Assembly (NCBI GenBank): GCA_028583605.1
Contig: CM053337.1
Location: 22,943,764-23,007,763 of the forward strand
Source of the DNA: Dastarcus helophoroides
Taxonomy: Eukaryota; Arthropoda; Insecta; Coleoptera; Bothrideridae
DNA: 64,000 bases
Direction: 5' to 3'
Both the position numbers and the translations under genes were made by a program. This document shows positions 11,736-22,033 of this stretch, one piece after another (position 1 is the stretch's first letter; every line of letters begins with the position of its first letter). The notes under the pieces were generated by a model. It saw only the letters and a list, made by a program, of their open reading frames with translations, was not told the origin of the DNA and made no database searches.

Positions 11736-12605
11736 TCCACAAAGTCAAATTAAAAAAAATCAGAAAAAACCGAACATTAATAAAAACGAATTTCGAAAAA
11801 TACTGCCAAAATCTCGAGAAAATGATCGACATTTCTAGAAAATATTCAAATTTCCAAGAAAAGGAAAGAAAGAGCGGAAAAAGTGGAATTCAGAAGAAGT
11901 TATAATTTCGAGAAAAGGTCAAAAAATTCAGAAAATCAAATTTCCTTCTGGAAAAATTTGCAAACTGTCGAAAAATCGAAAAAAGACAAAAATTTTTAAG
12001 GGCAAATTTTGTGAAAAAAAAGTCGAATTTCAAAAAAAAATCGCAAGTTGGCAAAAATATTCTTTTCGAAATATTAACTTTTTTATTTAAATGTTAACAT
12101 AATATTTAAATTTCGGTAAAGAAATTCAATTTTTTTTACTAAATACAAAAATATTTTCTCAACATGGTTGCTTTTATATTAACATTCCATATTCCATTCC
12201 GATCAAAGTTAGAGAATTTCGGGGAAAAAGTCTACAATTCCAGAAACGTAAAATATTTCGAGATAAAAGTCGAAATGTCAAAAATAAGGAAAATTTTGAG
12301 ATAGGTACAATTTGAAATTTCCGGAAAGTGTAATTTGAAAAAGTCGAAGTATATAAAAAAAAGAATATTAAGAAAAATAGCAGAATTTCGAAACAACATG
12401 AATACGTATTGAGAAAAATGACGAAATTTCGAAAAAAAAACGAGCTTAAAATTTAGAATTTTTGATGATAAGGAAACTTTTAAGAAAACGGCAGATTTGA
12501 AGAAGAAAAATCAAGATTTCGATAAAAAGACGAACTTCAAGCAGAGAGTCGAAACTTTTAGAAATATTTAGTATCAAATTTTGAGATATAAAATCAAGAT
12601 TTCGA

Positions 12606-13405
12606 AAAAAAGCAAACTCTAAGAAACTAGTCTAAATTTTTGGAAAATTAGATTCTGTAAGGTTGAAATTTTCATAAAAATCTAAATATTAAGAAAAATA
12701 AAATAATTTGTAGAAATAGGCGAAATTTTGAGAAATCGGCTTGAAATATTTAAATGAAACTTTAAAATTGGGAGAAAATTCGAAATTTTTCAGAGAATAT
12801 CGAAAAAATTAAAAATTTCGCACAGAAAGTTGATTTGATGGAAGTTAAATTTTGATAAAAAAGGTTTAATTTTGAAAATTTTTGTTTTTAAAAAGACAAA
12901 TTTTGAAGAAAAAGTCAAAATTTTCAGATAAAAACAAACTTGGACGAAAATATTGAGATTTTTGGGAACATAAAGGATTGGATTTGAAATAAAATCAAAA
13001 TTTTTAAAAAAGAACCGATTTTGAGAAAATTATGGACATTTCGAAAAATCACAAAAGCAAAAACAGATTCAGAAAAAAATTTGAAATTTCGAGAAGATCG
13101 AAATTTATAGAAAAAATTAAAATTTCTATTCCAAATTTTATGAAAATTCGAAATTTTTAGGAGAAAACCAGCATGTGCCATAAATTAGAGATATTTTTTT
13201 TTGAAAAATCACGAAATGTGAAAAAAATTGAAATTAGCGACAAATATCGAAATTTCAAGTACAGTACGAATTCTGAAGAAAAAATGGAAATTTCAATTGA
13301 ATATCAATTTTCGGCGACTTTAAGAGCCAGGAGGGGCAAGTGCCCTACCCTTCTCTATTCTAGATACGCCTATGAATATACATAGTTTTAGCTACATAAC
13401 TTGTA
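12606..13405. repeat. 800-bp segment, source of the copy at 20790-21587
   Basis: This part of the A-rich block reappears almost unchanged 8 kb downstream. The match starts at GCAAACTCTAAGAAACTAGT and ends at TTTAGCTACATAACTTGTA. It passes straight through the internal right-end-like sequence at 13374, so the duplication does not respect a transposon boundary. Confidence 0.9.
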
Positions 13406-14689
13406 TCAGCTACGTTAAATATGGCAGTATATCATTTGATTTTTTTAAAATAATTCATGGTGATTGAAGACGATCTGTAAACTTAAATTGCAAGTTTAAT
13501 CGTACGTCGTCCCAGCCTCGTCGGCTGTACTTAACACATTTGGATATTATAAAATCAAAATTTTAAAAAATAAAAAAGCAAAAACGTAATTTTCACTTTA
13601 AAGTAAAAAATTAACAAAAGTAAAAGCTGAAACTGTAAAAAATTCAAAATTAAAAAAAATCGAACTAAATCCTTAAAATATTGAGAATCGGTTCAAAATT
13701 TTGAGGTTAAATTCAAAATATTTGAAAGCAAATGAATCTAGAAATATTTAGAAAAAGTCAATTTTTTTAAAAATTGGAAATTTATTTAATAATTTTCTCG
13801 ACATTTCGATTTTTAAATGGAAGTGATAGAGAAAAATATCCTTTGCAGAAAAATCTGATGTTACAGAAAATATTAAAATAATTAAGATAAATATGAAGAG
13901 GAAATCTAAATTTAGCGTTTGTATTGAAAAATGTAGTTTTACACGAAATTGTAAAATAGAATACTATTAAAAAAAACTGAAATTAAATTTAAAGTCATTA
14001 TTTAGAAAATAAAATGAAAATCGTTCTGAAATGACATTTTGATCATGGAATCAAAATTTTGGGGGAAAAAGTCAAAACTGCATTTCAAATCGCAATTTAG
14101 AAAAATATCACAGTTTTGATTAAAAAATGGGGCTTTAACAAATTTTCAGGTTAAAAATTGAAACTTCGAAAAAAAAACTAGAGGCGTCAAAAAAACTCAA
14201 AATCTCTTGAAAAAATCGAAACGTTTACTTAGGTGAAAAATGTCAGAAGAAATTGAAAGTGTAAAATTTATGAAATTTCAGATTTAATAAGGAAATCGAA
14301 ACTTCTAGATTCACATTTTGAAAAAAATGGATACAGAAGAAAATTCCTAATTTACAAATAATTTTTTGATTTAAATAATTTAAATTTAGTTTTAAATAAT
14401 TAATCAATTGAAGAAAACGTTGCGCCCGAAAAAGTGTTAAACATTTTTGCAAAGAAAAATGGAAAATTAAAGTTATTTAATAATTAGTTAATTAATGCAG
14501 CAATCAAAATGAACACTTTTCGCTGAAAATCTTTTTGGGTAATTTTATTAAAAGCAACATTCCACAAATGGATTATCGAAATCATCATGTCAAGTTTAAA
14601 TTATCTTTATTTTGTACATTTATCCGTCATCATTTTTCAGGGGCCAGGCCCCCCTAGAAAAAAATTGTAGATACGCCAATACATAAACT

Positions 14690-15269
14690 TTTAATTAAAA
14701 TCAGAGTCGTCAGGGGACAGTAGTGTGCGGTACTCAGGAGCCCTCCTAGGCAAACGACCCTCTTACAATTTCATCTTATACCCCATTCAGAAGCGCCAAA
14801 TTTATAAAAAATTGAGTTTAAATTTCACATTCAAAATTCGGTTCAAGGAGTTTGCTGCCGAATTTACAGAAAAGAGTCGATGTCGAAATTTCAAATAAAA
14901 CAACGAATTCTTGAGCTTGCTACCTAAATTTTAAGCGAAAGCGAAAATATACAAAAAAGGCAATTATGAGAAAAAAAAGTTGAAGTTTAAAAATATCGAG
15001 AGAAAGTATGTCGAAAAAAAGTTGAATTTTCTAGAAAAAATCGAAATATGAACTTGAAATTTTAGAAACGAAAACTAATCATTAAAGTGGAAGCTCCAAA
15101 TTTTGGGAAAAAAGGATTAATTTTTGAAAAACTTATAAATGAAAATGCTCAAACAATAAAAATAAAAACTTTTAGGAAAATTTCAATTTCAATATTAAAG
15201 TAGAAAGAAAACAAAATTGAGTTCTTAACTTTACACATTAGATTTCGATAAAAGTCAATCGAATTGTAG
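14690..15269. repeat. A-rich degenerate repeat without gene
   Basis: Loose AAATTTTGGGAAAA-type repeats lead up to the solo LTR. I see no element ends or coding potential. Confidence 0.5.
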
Positions 15270-16376
15270 TGTAACGAAACGTAATTATAAAGTTTAGTTA
15301 AGGAAATTTTCTAGAAAAATCTGATAAGGGAAAGCGGCCGCGATAATAAAGCGAACAAGAGATAAGCGTTCCAGAAATTTCGGCAAACGATAAGCCTTAT
15401 CTGCTGGATTCTTCTAGAGCCCGAAAGGGGATCTAACAAGTCATTCAATAAGTCCGTAGGATAAGTAAGAAAAAAGCGAAATTTTGACAAAACTCGATTT
15501 TGTTATTCAACATAGTTACCTTCGAGGGCGATACAACGAGTATAGCGATTTTCAAACTCTTCGATACCACTTTTATAGTACGCCTTCTCTTTCTCGTCAA
15601 AATAGACCTCAGTTTCAGAGACTACTTCATCATTGGACTTAAATTTCTTTGCAACAAGCATTCTCTTGAGATCTGAAAACAGGAAAAAGTCGTTGGGGGC
15701 TAAATGTGGAGAATACGGTGAGTTGGTAAGTAATTGGAAGCCCAATTCATTTAATTTTGCCATCGTTCTCATCGATTTGTGACACGGTGCATTATCTTGG
15801 TGAAACAACACTTTTTTCTTTTGCAAATGTGGCCATTTCTTTGCGATTTCAGCCTTCAATCGATCCAAAAGTGCTTAGTAATAGTCGCTGTTGCTGATTG
15901 TTCCCTTTTGGAGATAGTCGATGAATCCCAAAATACAGAAGTCATCACCTTACCGGCCGACCGTTGCGTCTTTGCACGCTTTGGATTCGGTTCATCGACT
16001 GCTGTCCACTCAGCTGACTGTCTTTTGGGTTCTGGTGTGTAACAGTGAAGCCATGTCTCATCCATTGTTACATGTCGACGATAGAATTCCATTTTATTGC
16101 GGTTTAATAGCGCCAAACACTCCTCTAAAGCATGGATTCGTTGTTGTTTTTGGTCGACTGTAAACTCACGCGACACCCACTTTGCACAGAGCTTTCGCAT
16201 ACCCAAATGTTCGTGTAAAATGGTAAAAGCATTATCATCTGATATCTTTACAATGTCAGCTAACTCGTGCACCTTCAATTTGCGATCGTTCATAACCAAT
16301 TTGTGGGTTTTTTTGATGTTTTCTGGAATAACAGCTCATTTGGGCGTCCACTGCGCTCTGCATCATTTGTGCTGGT

Positions 16377-18162
16377 CTTTGTCCTTATCTTCCAATCTTC
16401 TTGTGGGGTCAGGAATTCCTTCCTTTTACCCCTTCGTCGCTCTGTTCTTCCTATTAAGAACTTTGTCTCCTCTTGTTGTTTCTGTTTGCTTTTTTGCCTC
16501 TTGAGTGACTCAGACCTTCCATGTCTGCTTCTCTCTTTTTTTGCAGACTTTACATATCTGCCCTGAAAACACCCTCTTCACGCGTATGGAGCGCCTTGCT
16601 TTTCTTTTGCCTACTAGTCATTTGACCGAGCCCCCGGGGAAACCATACAAAAACCCGGGGTTAGTAGACTGCTTGCTGTCTTCTTGATTTACTCTACTAT
16701 CTTCAGTAGTTTCTGCATTTTCTCTAGGAAGTTGTTCACTTCTTTTGTTGTTGCTCCTGAGCTGGAAAATTGCATTATCATGTCACACAAAATAATGCTT
16801 ACCTTTGCCTTTTTGTCTTCTTTTTTTCCTTCTTGTTTTCTCCCTCTTCTTGCTTTTTTGCCTTTCCGGCTTCTTCTTTTTCTGCCTTCTTTTCGTTGTC
16901 TTCACTCTTTGCCCTAGCTTTACTTGCATATGAAACTCCCTCGATTCTCTTTGCAGTATTGGGTTTGCTGTTTTTGGTTTTCGGTAATGCGGGACAACCG
17001 CGATAGCTCGCAGGGTGAGCCCCTTCGCAGTTGGCGCATTTTGCCGGTTGTGTCTTCGGAAGTTCGCATGCCTTTGTCGCATGTTTTTGCCCACATTTGA
17101 CGCAGATTGGGTCCGCGTGACAATTTTTCTGTGTGTGTCCGTAGCTCTGGCAGTTGAAACATTGCCCGACGTCTTTTCTTCTCCTGAGGGCCTCTACTCC
17201 TATATCTAGGCCGCAGCAGGTTTTCATTTCGTATATCTTCTTCTCGTCTCGGTTTAGCTCAACAAAAACGAGCGGCATTATTGTCCTCTCCTTGCTTCGC
17301 TTATACATCCGAACAATTTGAGTTGGATGAAATCCTTTTCCCTTTAAATCATCTTCAACTTCTTTTTCCTTTAAGAAAGTGGGAATTCCTCTCAGTACTA
17401 CCTTGAGGTTTCTTTCCTCTGAAAGGGAGTACGTGTGGTAGTGAATTTTCTTCTCCTTGAGTTCCTGTACAAGGGCTTGATGATCTTCTGGGCGAGTAGG
17501 ATGGATTTTTATACCATCCTTACTCGCTTGTGCCTTGATGTATGCAATTTTCTTTGTGTTCATAATATTCGCGGTGACCGACCAATTTTGCTGCTCCCGC
17601 AGAATAACTGGAGGTACCTGTCCTTTTCTTTCACAGGTTTTGTTCTTGCTTCTGCTTGGCTTTGATTGAATAGCCGTTATTTTGAATTCTTCAGTCCTTT
17701 TGCGCTTTTCGCGCTTTTCCTTTTCTTCACTTTTCTTTTCCATCGTTATTCTCTCTGAGTTAACGACAGAATTTTGGGTACTTTCTTCGCTTTCTTCTCC
17801 TTTTTGTGTAGAGATTAAGTCTTCCTTCTTTTCTTCAGCAACAAAACTTACTACATTTTCTGTAGCTTTCAAGTCGCCTACTCTCTCTTCTAGTGCCGAT
17901 TTTAGCATTAAAAGTAATTCCGTCAATTCCTCTATCGACATATTTTTAAAATCGTCGCCGGATATCGAGCTTGTTGCCCTTTTGCAAGTCTTCGCCTTTT
18001 TTCTCTTCATTGTCGCACAATTCCCTTGGAGAACAAACCTCTCTATTCTCGCACGGTCACTTCACTAAACTTTAATCGCACTGCGGTGTCACCAACGATC
18101 TGTTGACCTGGACGCACACCCTAATTCGAATCAATAGAATAATAATGAATAATAATAACATC
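16377..18162 (-). mobile_element. Non-LTR retrotransposon fragment with gag, inserted in the mariner
   Basis: The 9-bp word TGTGCTGGT flanks the insert at 16368-16376 and 18163-18171, and the mariner reads correctly when one copy is removed, so the limits are exact. On the minus strand the insert carries a gag-type ORF. However, the plus strand ends in an AATAATAATGAATAATAATAA tail-like run, which is what a 3' end would look like on the opposite strand. Either this is a gag-only element with an odd 5' end, or the 5' part was inverted during insertion (twin priming), with the junction near 18082. No reverse transcriptase is present. Confidence 0.8.
16799..18010 (-). CDS. Gag-like zinc-knuckle protein of a Jockey-type retrotransposon
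   Basis: An intact 403-residue frame. Residues 1-130 are charged with a predicted helical stretch (SIEELTELLLMLKSALEERV). About 160-270 resembles the PRE_C2HC region found in Jockey-clade gag proteins. Three CCHC knuckles follow: CFNCQSYGHTQKNC at 284-297, CVKCGQKHATKAC at 303-315 and CANCEGAHPASYRGC at 325-339. The C-terminus (360-403) is a run of K and E. Such proteins coat the retrotransposon RNA and carry it to the nucleus. The ORF has no stop or shift although it lies in a dead mariner, so the insertion is comparatively young. The expected downstream ORF2 is absent. Confidence 0.88.
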   Translation of the reverse strand: MKRKKAKTCKRATSSISGDDFKNMSIEELTELLLMLKSALEERVGDLKATENVVSFVAEEKKEDLISTQKGEESEESTQNSVVNSERITMEKKSEEKEKREKRKRTEEFKITAIQSKPSRSKNKTCERKGQVPPVILREQQNWSVTANIMNTKKIAYIKAQASKDGIKIHPTRPEDHQALVQELKEKKIHYHTYSLSEERNLKVVLRGIPTFLKEKEVEDDLKGKGFHPTQIVRMYKRSKERTIMPLVFVELNRDEKKIYEMKTCCGLDIGVEALRRRKDVGQCFNCQSYGHTQKNCHADPICVKCGQKHATKACELPKTQPAKCANCEGAHPASYRGCPALPKTKNSKPNTAKRIEGVSYASKARAKSEDNEKKAEKEEAGKAKKQEEGENKKEKKKTKRQR

Positions 18163-18505
18163 TGTGCTGGTACGACCAGGTTTAAATTCAGCAATCCATT
18201 TCTCTACCATTTGTCTCGATGGAGCAGATTTCGAATAATGTTTATCAAGCCATTGTTTGGTTTCCACTGTATTTTTTTTTCATCAAAAAGCAATGCTTTA
18301 TCAAAACTCGAAATTCACTTTTTTCCATTTTTTTTCAATAACAAAAGTTGCTTCACACAAAATGCTATAACTCACGAATCAATAGTTAGATTGCGGTCAA
18401 ATTTATACACGTATCGTTTAAAGGTTAGTACTAAATAAAAATCATATGGAAAAAATTCTACTAACGCCATCTATGTGTCATCCTATGGACTTTTGAATGG
18501 ACTGT

Positions 18506-18514
18506 TATATATAA
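18506..18514 (+). promoter_or_regulatory. TATA box of the solo LTR, rebuilt at the mariner edge
   Basis: The right flank of the mariner reads TATATAAGGGG; the left flank ends GATCTA. The mariner target TA lies within this TATA box, and the duplicated TA has left a TATA-like word beside the right terminal repeat. Whether it still works is unknown. Confidence 0.5.
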
Positions 18515-18638
18515 GGGGACCAGTCGGCTTTTCCTCGGTCAGTCACTAAGTCAATGTAGTTAGTTAGTGAGTTATTAGTTAGAAGTCAATGAATAAGAGA
18601 GTAAATTATTCAGTTGTGTGCTCCGAGTTTAGTTTGGA

Positions 18639-18644
18639 AATAAA
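18639..18644 (+). terminator. LTR polyadenylation signal AATAAA
   Basis: AATAAA lies about 50 bp before the LTR end, in the place expected for the R region of an insect gypsy-like LTR. Confidence 0.5.
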
Positions 18645-18699
18645 GTGTGTTACAATTCACGTGTTAATAATCATTCGAACAGATAACGCGCAACAGTAC

Positions 18700-19190
18700 T
18701 TTACTTTGGTCGGTTGAAGTACTCCTCCTCTGGATACATTCTGCCTGGGCCACTTCATTTTAGGTCTTTGAATACTAAAAATGAAAAATAAAAATAATCT
18801 CTGTCATATCGATATATTTCTTTACCAATCAAAATTTCCAAATTGAGACCGATTTCAGTTCCTATGTAATCCTTTTTTTATTTCTTGATGGCATCAGCTG
18901 CGTGGCTGCTTTATTCCACCACTGGTAGTTGGCCACGTTGCAAATTGTTTGTACTCTTAATTCCAAATTTGGATTTTCTTTTGTAATATCGCTTTTTCTG
19001 AAAACGACTTCAGCCTGCAAATGCTCTTTTTTTTTCTCGAAATTTTGACAATATTTTTTAGAAATCGTGGATTTTCTCCCCAAAATTCATCTTTTACTTA
19101 AAATTTACAATTTCAATTTGAATATTTTCAGTTATATGTATATTAAATTGGACTAGATTATATGTAGGTCGTTTCGTGTTTCTTTTCGTC
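18700..19190. other. Unassigned sequence between LTR and retrotransposon relic
   Basis: It probably includes the 3' untranslated part of the minus-strand non-LTR relic that follows, up to about 19150. No gene is visible. Confidence 0.4.
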
Positions 19191-19576
19191 CACCCCGCAC
19201 CTCGACCTAGGGAGATCTTTTGTGCATACCCTGATCTATGTAGTTCCCAGGTTCAAACTCTTGTAAAAGTTTATTATGGACCTGGGATTGAGTTTTTTCA
19301 TATATGAAGGGTCTAAGGAGGCACATCCGAGTTGGACGTGCCTTTTGCGAGCAAGCGCATCGCACTTGCATCGCACATGTTCTGCAGTCTCCGCAGCTTC
19401 TGCGCAAAAGCAACATAGATCTGTTTCAACTTGACCTATTTTCTTGAGGTGGTACCTCATAGAGCAATATCCTGTTAAGAGGCCGATTAGTATCCTCAAT
19501 TCGGATTTGCTGAGTTCTAAGTAGACCTTTCCAGAGCCTTCCAAATATGAATCTTTTCGCCTGTCTTAGTTCAGTG

Positions 19577-20210
19577 GGAAATTCTTGACTTTGCTTCCCA
19601 TTTTTTGATCTCTTTGTTAATTTGACTTTTAGAAAAACCAAAAGCCGGTTCACATTGAAGAAATGACGATGCAGATTCTTCACTCTCAGGACTCCTTTGT
19701 GCCCTGGCACCCACTTAAGGCTGATCCTGTTGTGTTTAGCCAGTTGCTTTAACGTTTGTTGACAGTACCAAACTAGTTTGGATTTGACAAGGTAGCTGCT
19801 GAGAGCCTTTATTAGCGCTTGGCTGTCAGAGTTAATGTAGATCTTTGTTCCTTTCAGGTTTCTTCGAAGACACTCGTAGGCGCAGATATAATCTCGAATG
19901 GGAAATTCTTGACTTTGCTTCCCATTTTTTGACTTCATTGTTGATTTGAATTTTAGAAAAACCGAAAGCCGGTTCAGGTCCAAGAAATGAGGATGCAGGT
20001 CCTTCTTTGGCGAGTTGGTCCGCAGCTTCATTCCCTTGTATTCCTTTGTACCCTGGCACCCACTTAAGGTTGATCCTGTTGTGTTTAGCCAGTTGCTTTA
20101 GAGTTTGTTTCTAGTCCCAAACTAGTTTGGATTTGACAATGCAGCTGCTGAGAGTCTTTATTGCCGCTTGGCTGTCAGAGTTAATGTAGATCTTTGTTCC
20201 TTTCAGGTTT
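19577..20210. repeat. Tandem duplication of the RNase H region, about 321-bp period
   Basis: GGGAAATTCTTGACTTTGCT recurs at about 19578 and 19899, and both copies include the WVPGHKG/WVPGYKG-encoding part. The duplication is internal to the retrotransposon relic. Confidence 0.85.
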
Positions 20211-20392
20211 TGGTGGAACGGACTGGTCCTTGGTTATCTTCAAATATTGAAATAGAAATCTATAAATAGCCAAGCTATCATCTTCGGAGCATATCTCTGA
20301 AGATGATAACTTGGCCATCGAAACGCGTTAGGGCAACCTTTGTTGTGTTTTTTAACATTTCTTGGTTTCAGGGGACAAGATTTGTATTTTAA
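20211..20392 (-). mobile_element. Snapback retroposon copy C3 with exact 12-bp target duplication
   Basis: The element interrupts the RNase H region. CCTTTCAGGTTT stands on both sides (20199-20210 and 20393-20404), and the uninterrupted sibling copy near 19850 has it once, which fixes the limits. It starts TGGTGGAACGGACTGGTCC and ends ACAAGATTTGTATTTTAA. The palindrome centre is at about 20285-20300. In minus orientation the 3' end is the GTTCCACC side; the A-tail is missing here. Confidence 0.93.
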
Positions 20393-22033
20393 CCTTTCAG
20401 GTTTCTTCGAAGACACTCGTAGGCGCAGAGTTCTGTTGCGTGTTTGAAAGACAGTTGGGTCTTTTCTAAGGCTTTAGAGAACCTATAGTTAGGGCCATGA
20501 ATTCCCACTCCAGTCCCATGTGCTGCCTTTGATCCATCTGTAAATCAGATAGATAATTTGTGTTTTTCTTCAGGTATTCATTGAGCGTCAGTGTAGCTAT
20601 TCAAGTCCACTTCAATAAAATGATCAATTTCGTATCTGGGTTGCATGTAATCAACCCATCTTGCTAAAATCACAGGGTTACATTCCTTGAGAATTCCCAT
20701 GTGACCAGTAAAGTCTTCTTCTTTAAATTGTTTTAATTGCAGTAATCTTGAGACTCCTTTGATCGCTTCCCTCTTCACTAAAAGGTAAAAAAGCAAACTC
20801 TAAGAAACTAGTCAAAATTTCTGGAAAATTAGATTCTATAAGGTTGAAATTTTCATAAAAATCCAAATATTAAGGAAAATAAAGAAATTCGTAGAAATAG
20901 GCGAAATTTTGAGAAATCGGCTTGAAATAGTCAAGTGAAACTTCAAAATTGAGAGAAAATTCGAAATTTTTCAGTGAATATCGAAAAAATTAAAAATTTC
21001 GCACAGAAAGTTGATTTGATGGAAGTTAAATTTTGAGAAAAAAGGTTTAATTTTGAAAATTTTTGTTTTTAAAAAGACAAATTTTAAAGAAAAAGTCAAA
21101 ATTTTCAGATAAAAACAAACTTGGACGAAAATATTGAGATCTTTGGGAACATAAAGGATTGAATTTGAAATAAAATCAAAATTTCTAAAAAAAGAACCAA
21201 TTTTGAGAAAACTATGGACATTTCGAAAAAATCACAAAAGCAAAAACAGATTCGGAAAAAAATTTGAAATTTCGAGAAGATCGAAATTTATAAAAAAATC
21301 AAAATTTCTATTCCAAATTTTATAAAAATTCGAAATTTTTAGGAGAAAGCCAACATGTGCCAAAAATTAGAAAATTTTTTTTTTGAAAAATCACTAAATG
21401 TGAAAAAAATTGAAATTATCGACAAATGTCGAAATTTCAAGTACAGTACGAATTCTGAAGAAAAAATGGAAATTTCAATTGAATATAAATTTTCGGCGAC
21501 TTTAAGAGCCAGGAGGGGCAAGTGCCCTACCCTTTCCTATTCTAGATAGCCTATGAATATACATAGTTTTAGCTACATAACTTGTAACTTGTGTTTTTTA
21601 ATATTTCTTGGTTTCAGGGGACAAGATTTGTATTTTAATTTTTCAGGTTTCTTCGAAGACACTCGTAGGCGCAGAGTTCTGTTGCATGTATTTCAGTTTG
21701 AAAGACAGTTGGGTCTTTTCTAAAGCTTTAGAGAACCTATAGTTAGGGCCATGAATTCCCACTTCAGTCCCATGTGCTGCCTTTGATCCATCTGTAAATC
21801 AGATAGATAATTTGTGTTTTTCTTCAGGTACTCATTGAGCGTCAGTCTGGCTATTCAAGTCCACTTCAATAAAATGATCAATTTCGTATCTGGGTTGCAT
21901 GTAATCAACCCATCTTGCTAAAATCACAGGGTTACATTCCTTGAGAATTCCCATGTGACCGGCGTAGTCTCCTTTAAATTGTTTTAATTGCAGTAATCTT
22001 GAGGCTATTTTGATCGCCTCTCTCTTCACTGAA
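20340..22033. repeat. Tandem duplication of retrotransposon segment with bridging patch
   Basis: The segment 20340-20789 (end of the snapback copy plus connection region) is repeated at 21588-22033. Between the copies lies an 800-bp piece copied from 12606-13405. The second copy contains only the right arm of the snapback element, so the duplication happened after that element inserted. Confidence 0.88.
20790..21587. repeat. 800-bp ectopic copy of 12606-13405
   Basis: A same-orientation, high-identity copy of A-rich satellite DNA, located exactly at the junction of the tandem duplication. There are no terminal repeats or target duplications of its own. Confidence 0.9.

Larger units (their letters stand above)
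10549..14680. mobile_element. DNA transposon-like element filled with A-rich satellite, 9-bp target duplication
   Basis: The left end reads CATTGGCGATATAGAGG and the right end is the inverse of ATTGGCGTATCTAC. The 9-bp word ACATAAACT lies immediately outside both ends (10540-10548 and 14681-14689), a perfect target duplication. Just inside the ends are GC-rich patches (GGGCCGGGTGGGCC; GGGGCCAGGCCCCCC). The 4.1-kb interior is A-rich TCGAAATTT satellite with no transposase. A second, internal right-end-like sequence occurs at about 13320-13374. Nine-base duplications suggest a Mutator-like or unusual hAT-like mechanism; the superfamily is undetermined. Confidence 0.7.
15503..18328 (-). pseudogene. 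mariner transposase, broken
   Basis: The minus strand starts with ATG at 18328 and an N-terminal helix-turn-helix segment (FRVLIKHCFLMKK). It is cut by the inserted element at GRTST/ND, resumes at 16375 (DAERSGRPNE), then continues in ORFs ending at 15856 and 15503. The catalytic triad is visible: TMDETW, HQDNAP and LAPNDFF, with 34 residues between the last two Asp. The usual SPD before the third Asp has become SPH. There is an extra A in the run after the start region, a shift near 16310 and another near 15860, so no product is possible. Similarity is to the mellifera/cecropia mariner groups, from memory. Confidence 0.92.
15436..18505 (-). mobile_element. mariner DD34D element interrupted by a non-LTR element
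   Basis: Imperfect terminal repeats of about 28 bp face each other: AGTCATTCAATAAGTCCGT at the left, and the inverse of AGTCCATTCAAAAGTCCAT at the right, with TA at each outer edge. Removing the inner insertion (16377-18162) and its 9-bp duplication leaves about 1.28 kb, the normal mariner size. The transposase lies on the minus strand. Confidence 0.92.
15270..18695 (+). mobile_element. Solo LTR of a gypsy-like element, split by nested insertions
   Basis: The pieces 15270-15435 and 18506-18695 together look like one insect LTR of about 355 bp. It starts TGTAACGAAACG, has a TATA box, a CAGTC-type start region downstream, an AATAAA at 18639-18644 and ends ATAACGCGCAACA (TG...CA ends). Flanking words are GTAG (15266-15269) and GTAC (18696-18699), a 3-of-4 match to the short duplication expected. 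No internal retroelement genes are present, so it is a recombined solo LTR. A mariner sits exactly in the TATA box. Family assignment is inference. Confidence 0.6.

Noticed and set aside
15779..18068. Plus-strand open frames across the mariner and gag region
   Set aside because: They are shadows of the minus-strand transposase and gag genes, which carry the recognisable motifs.
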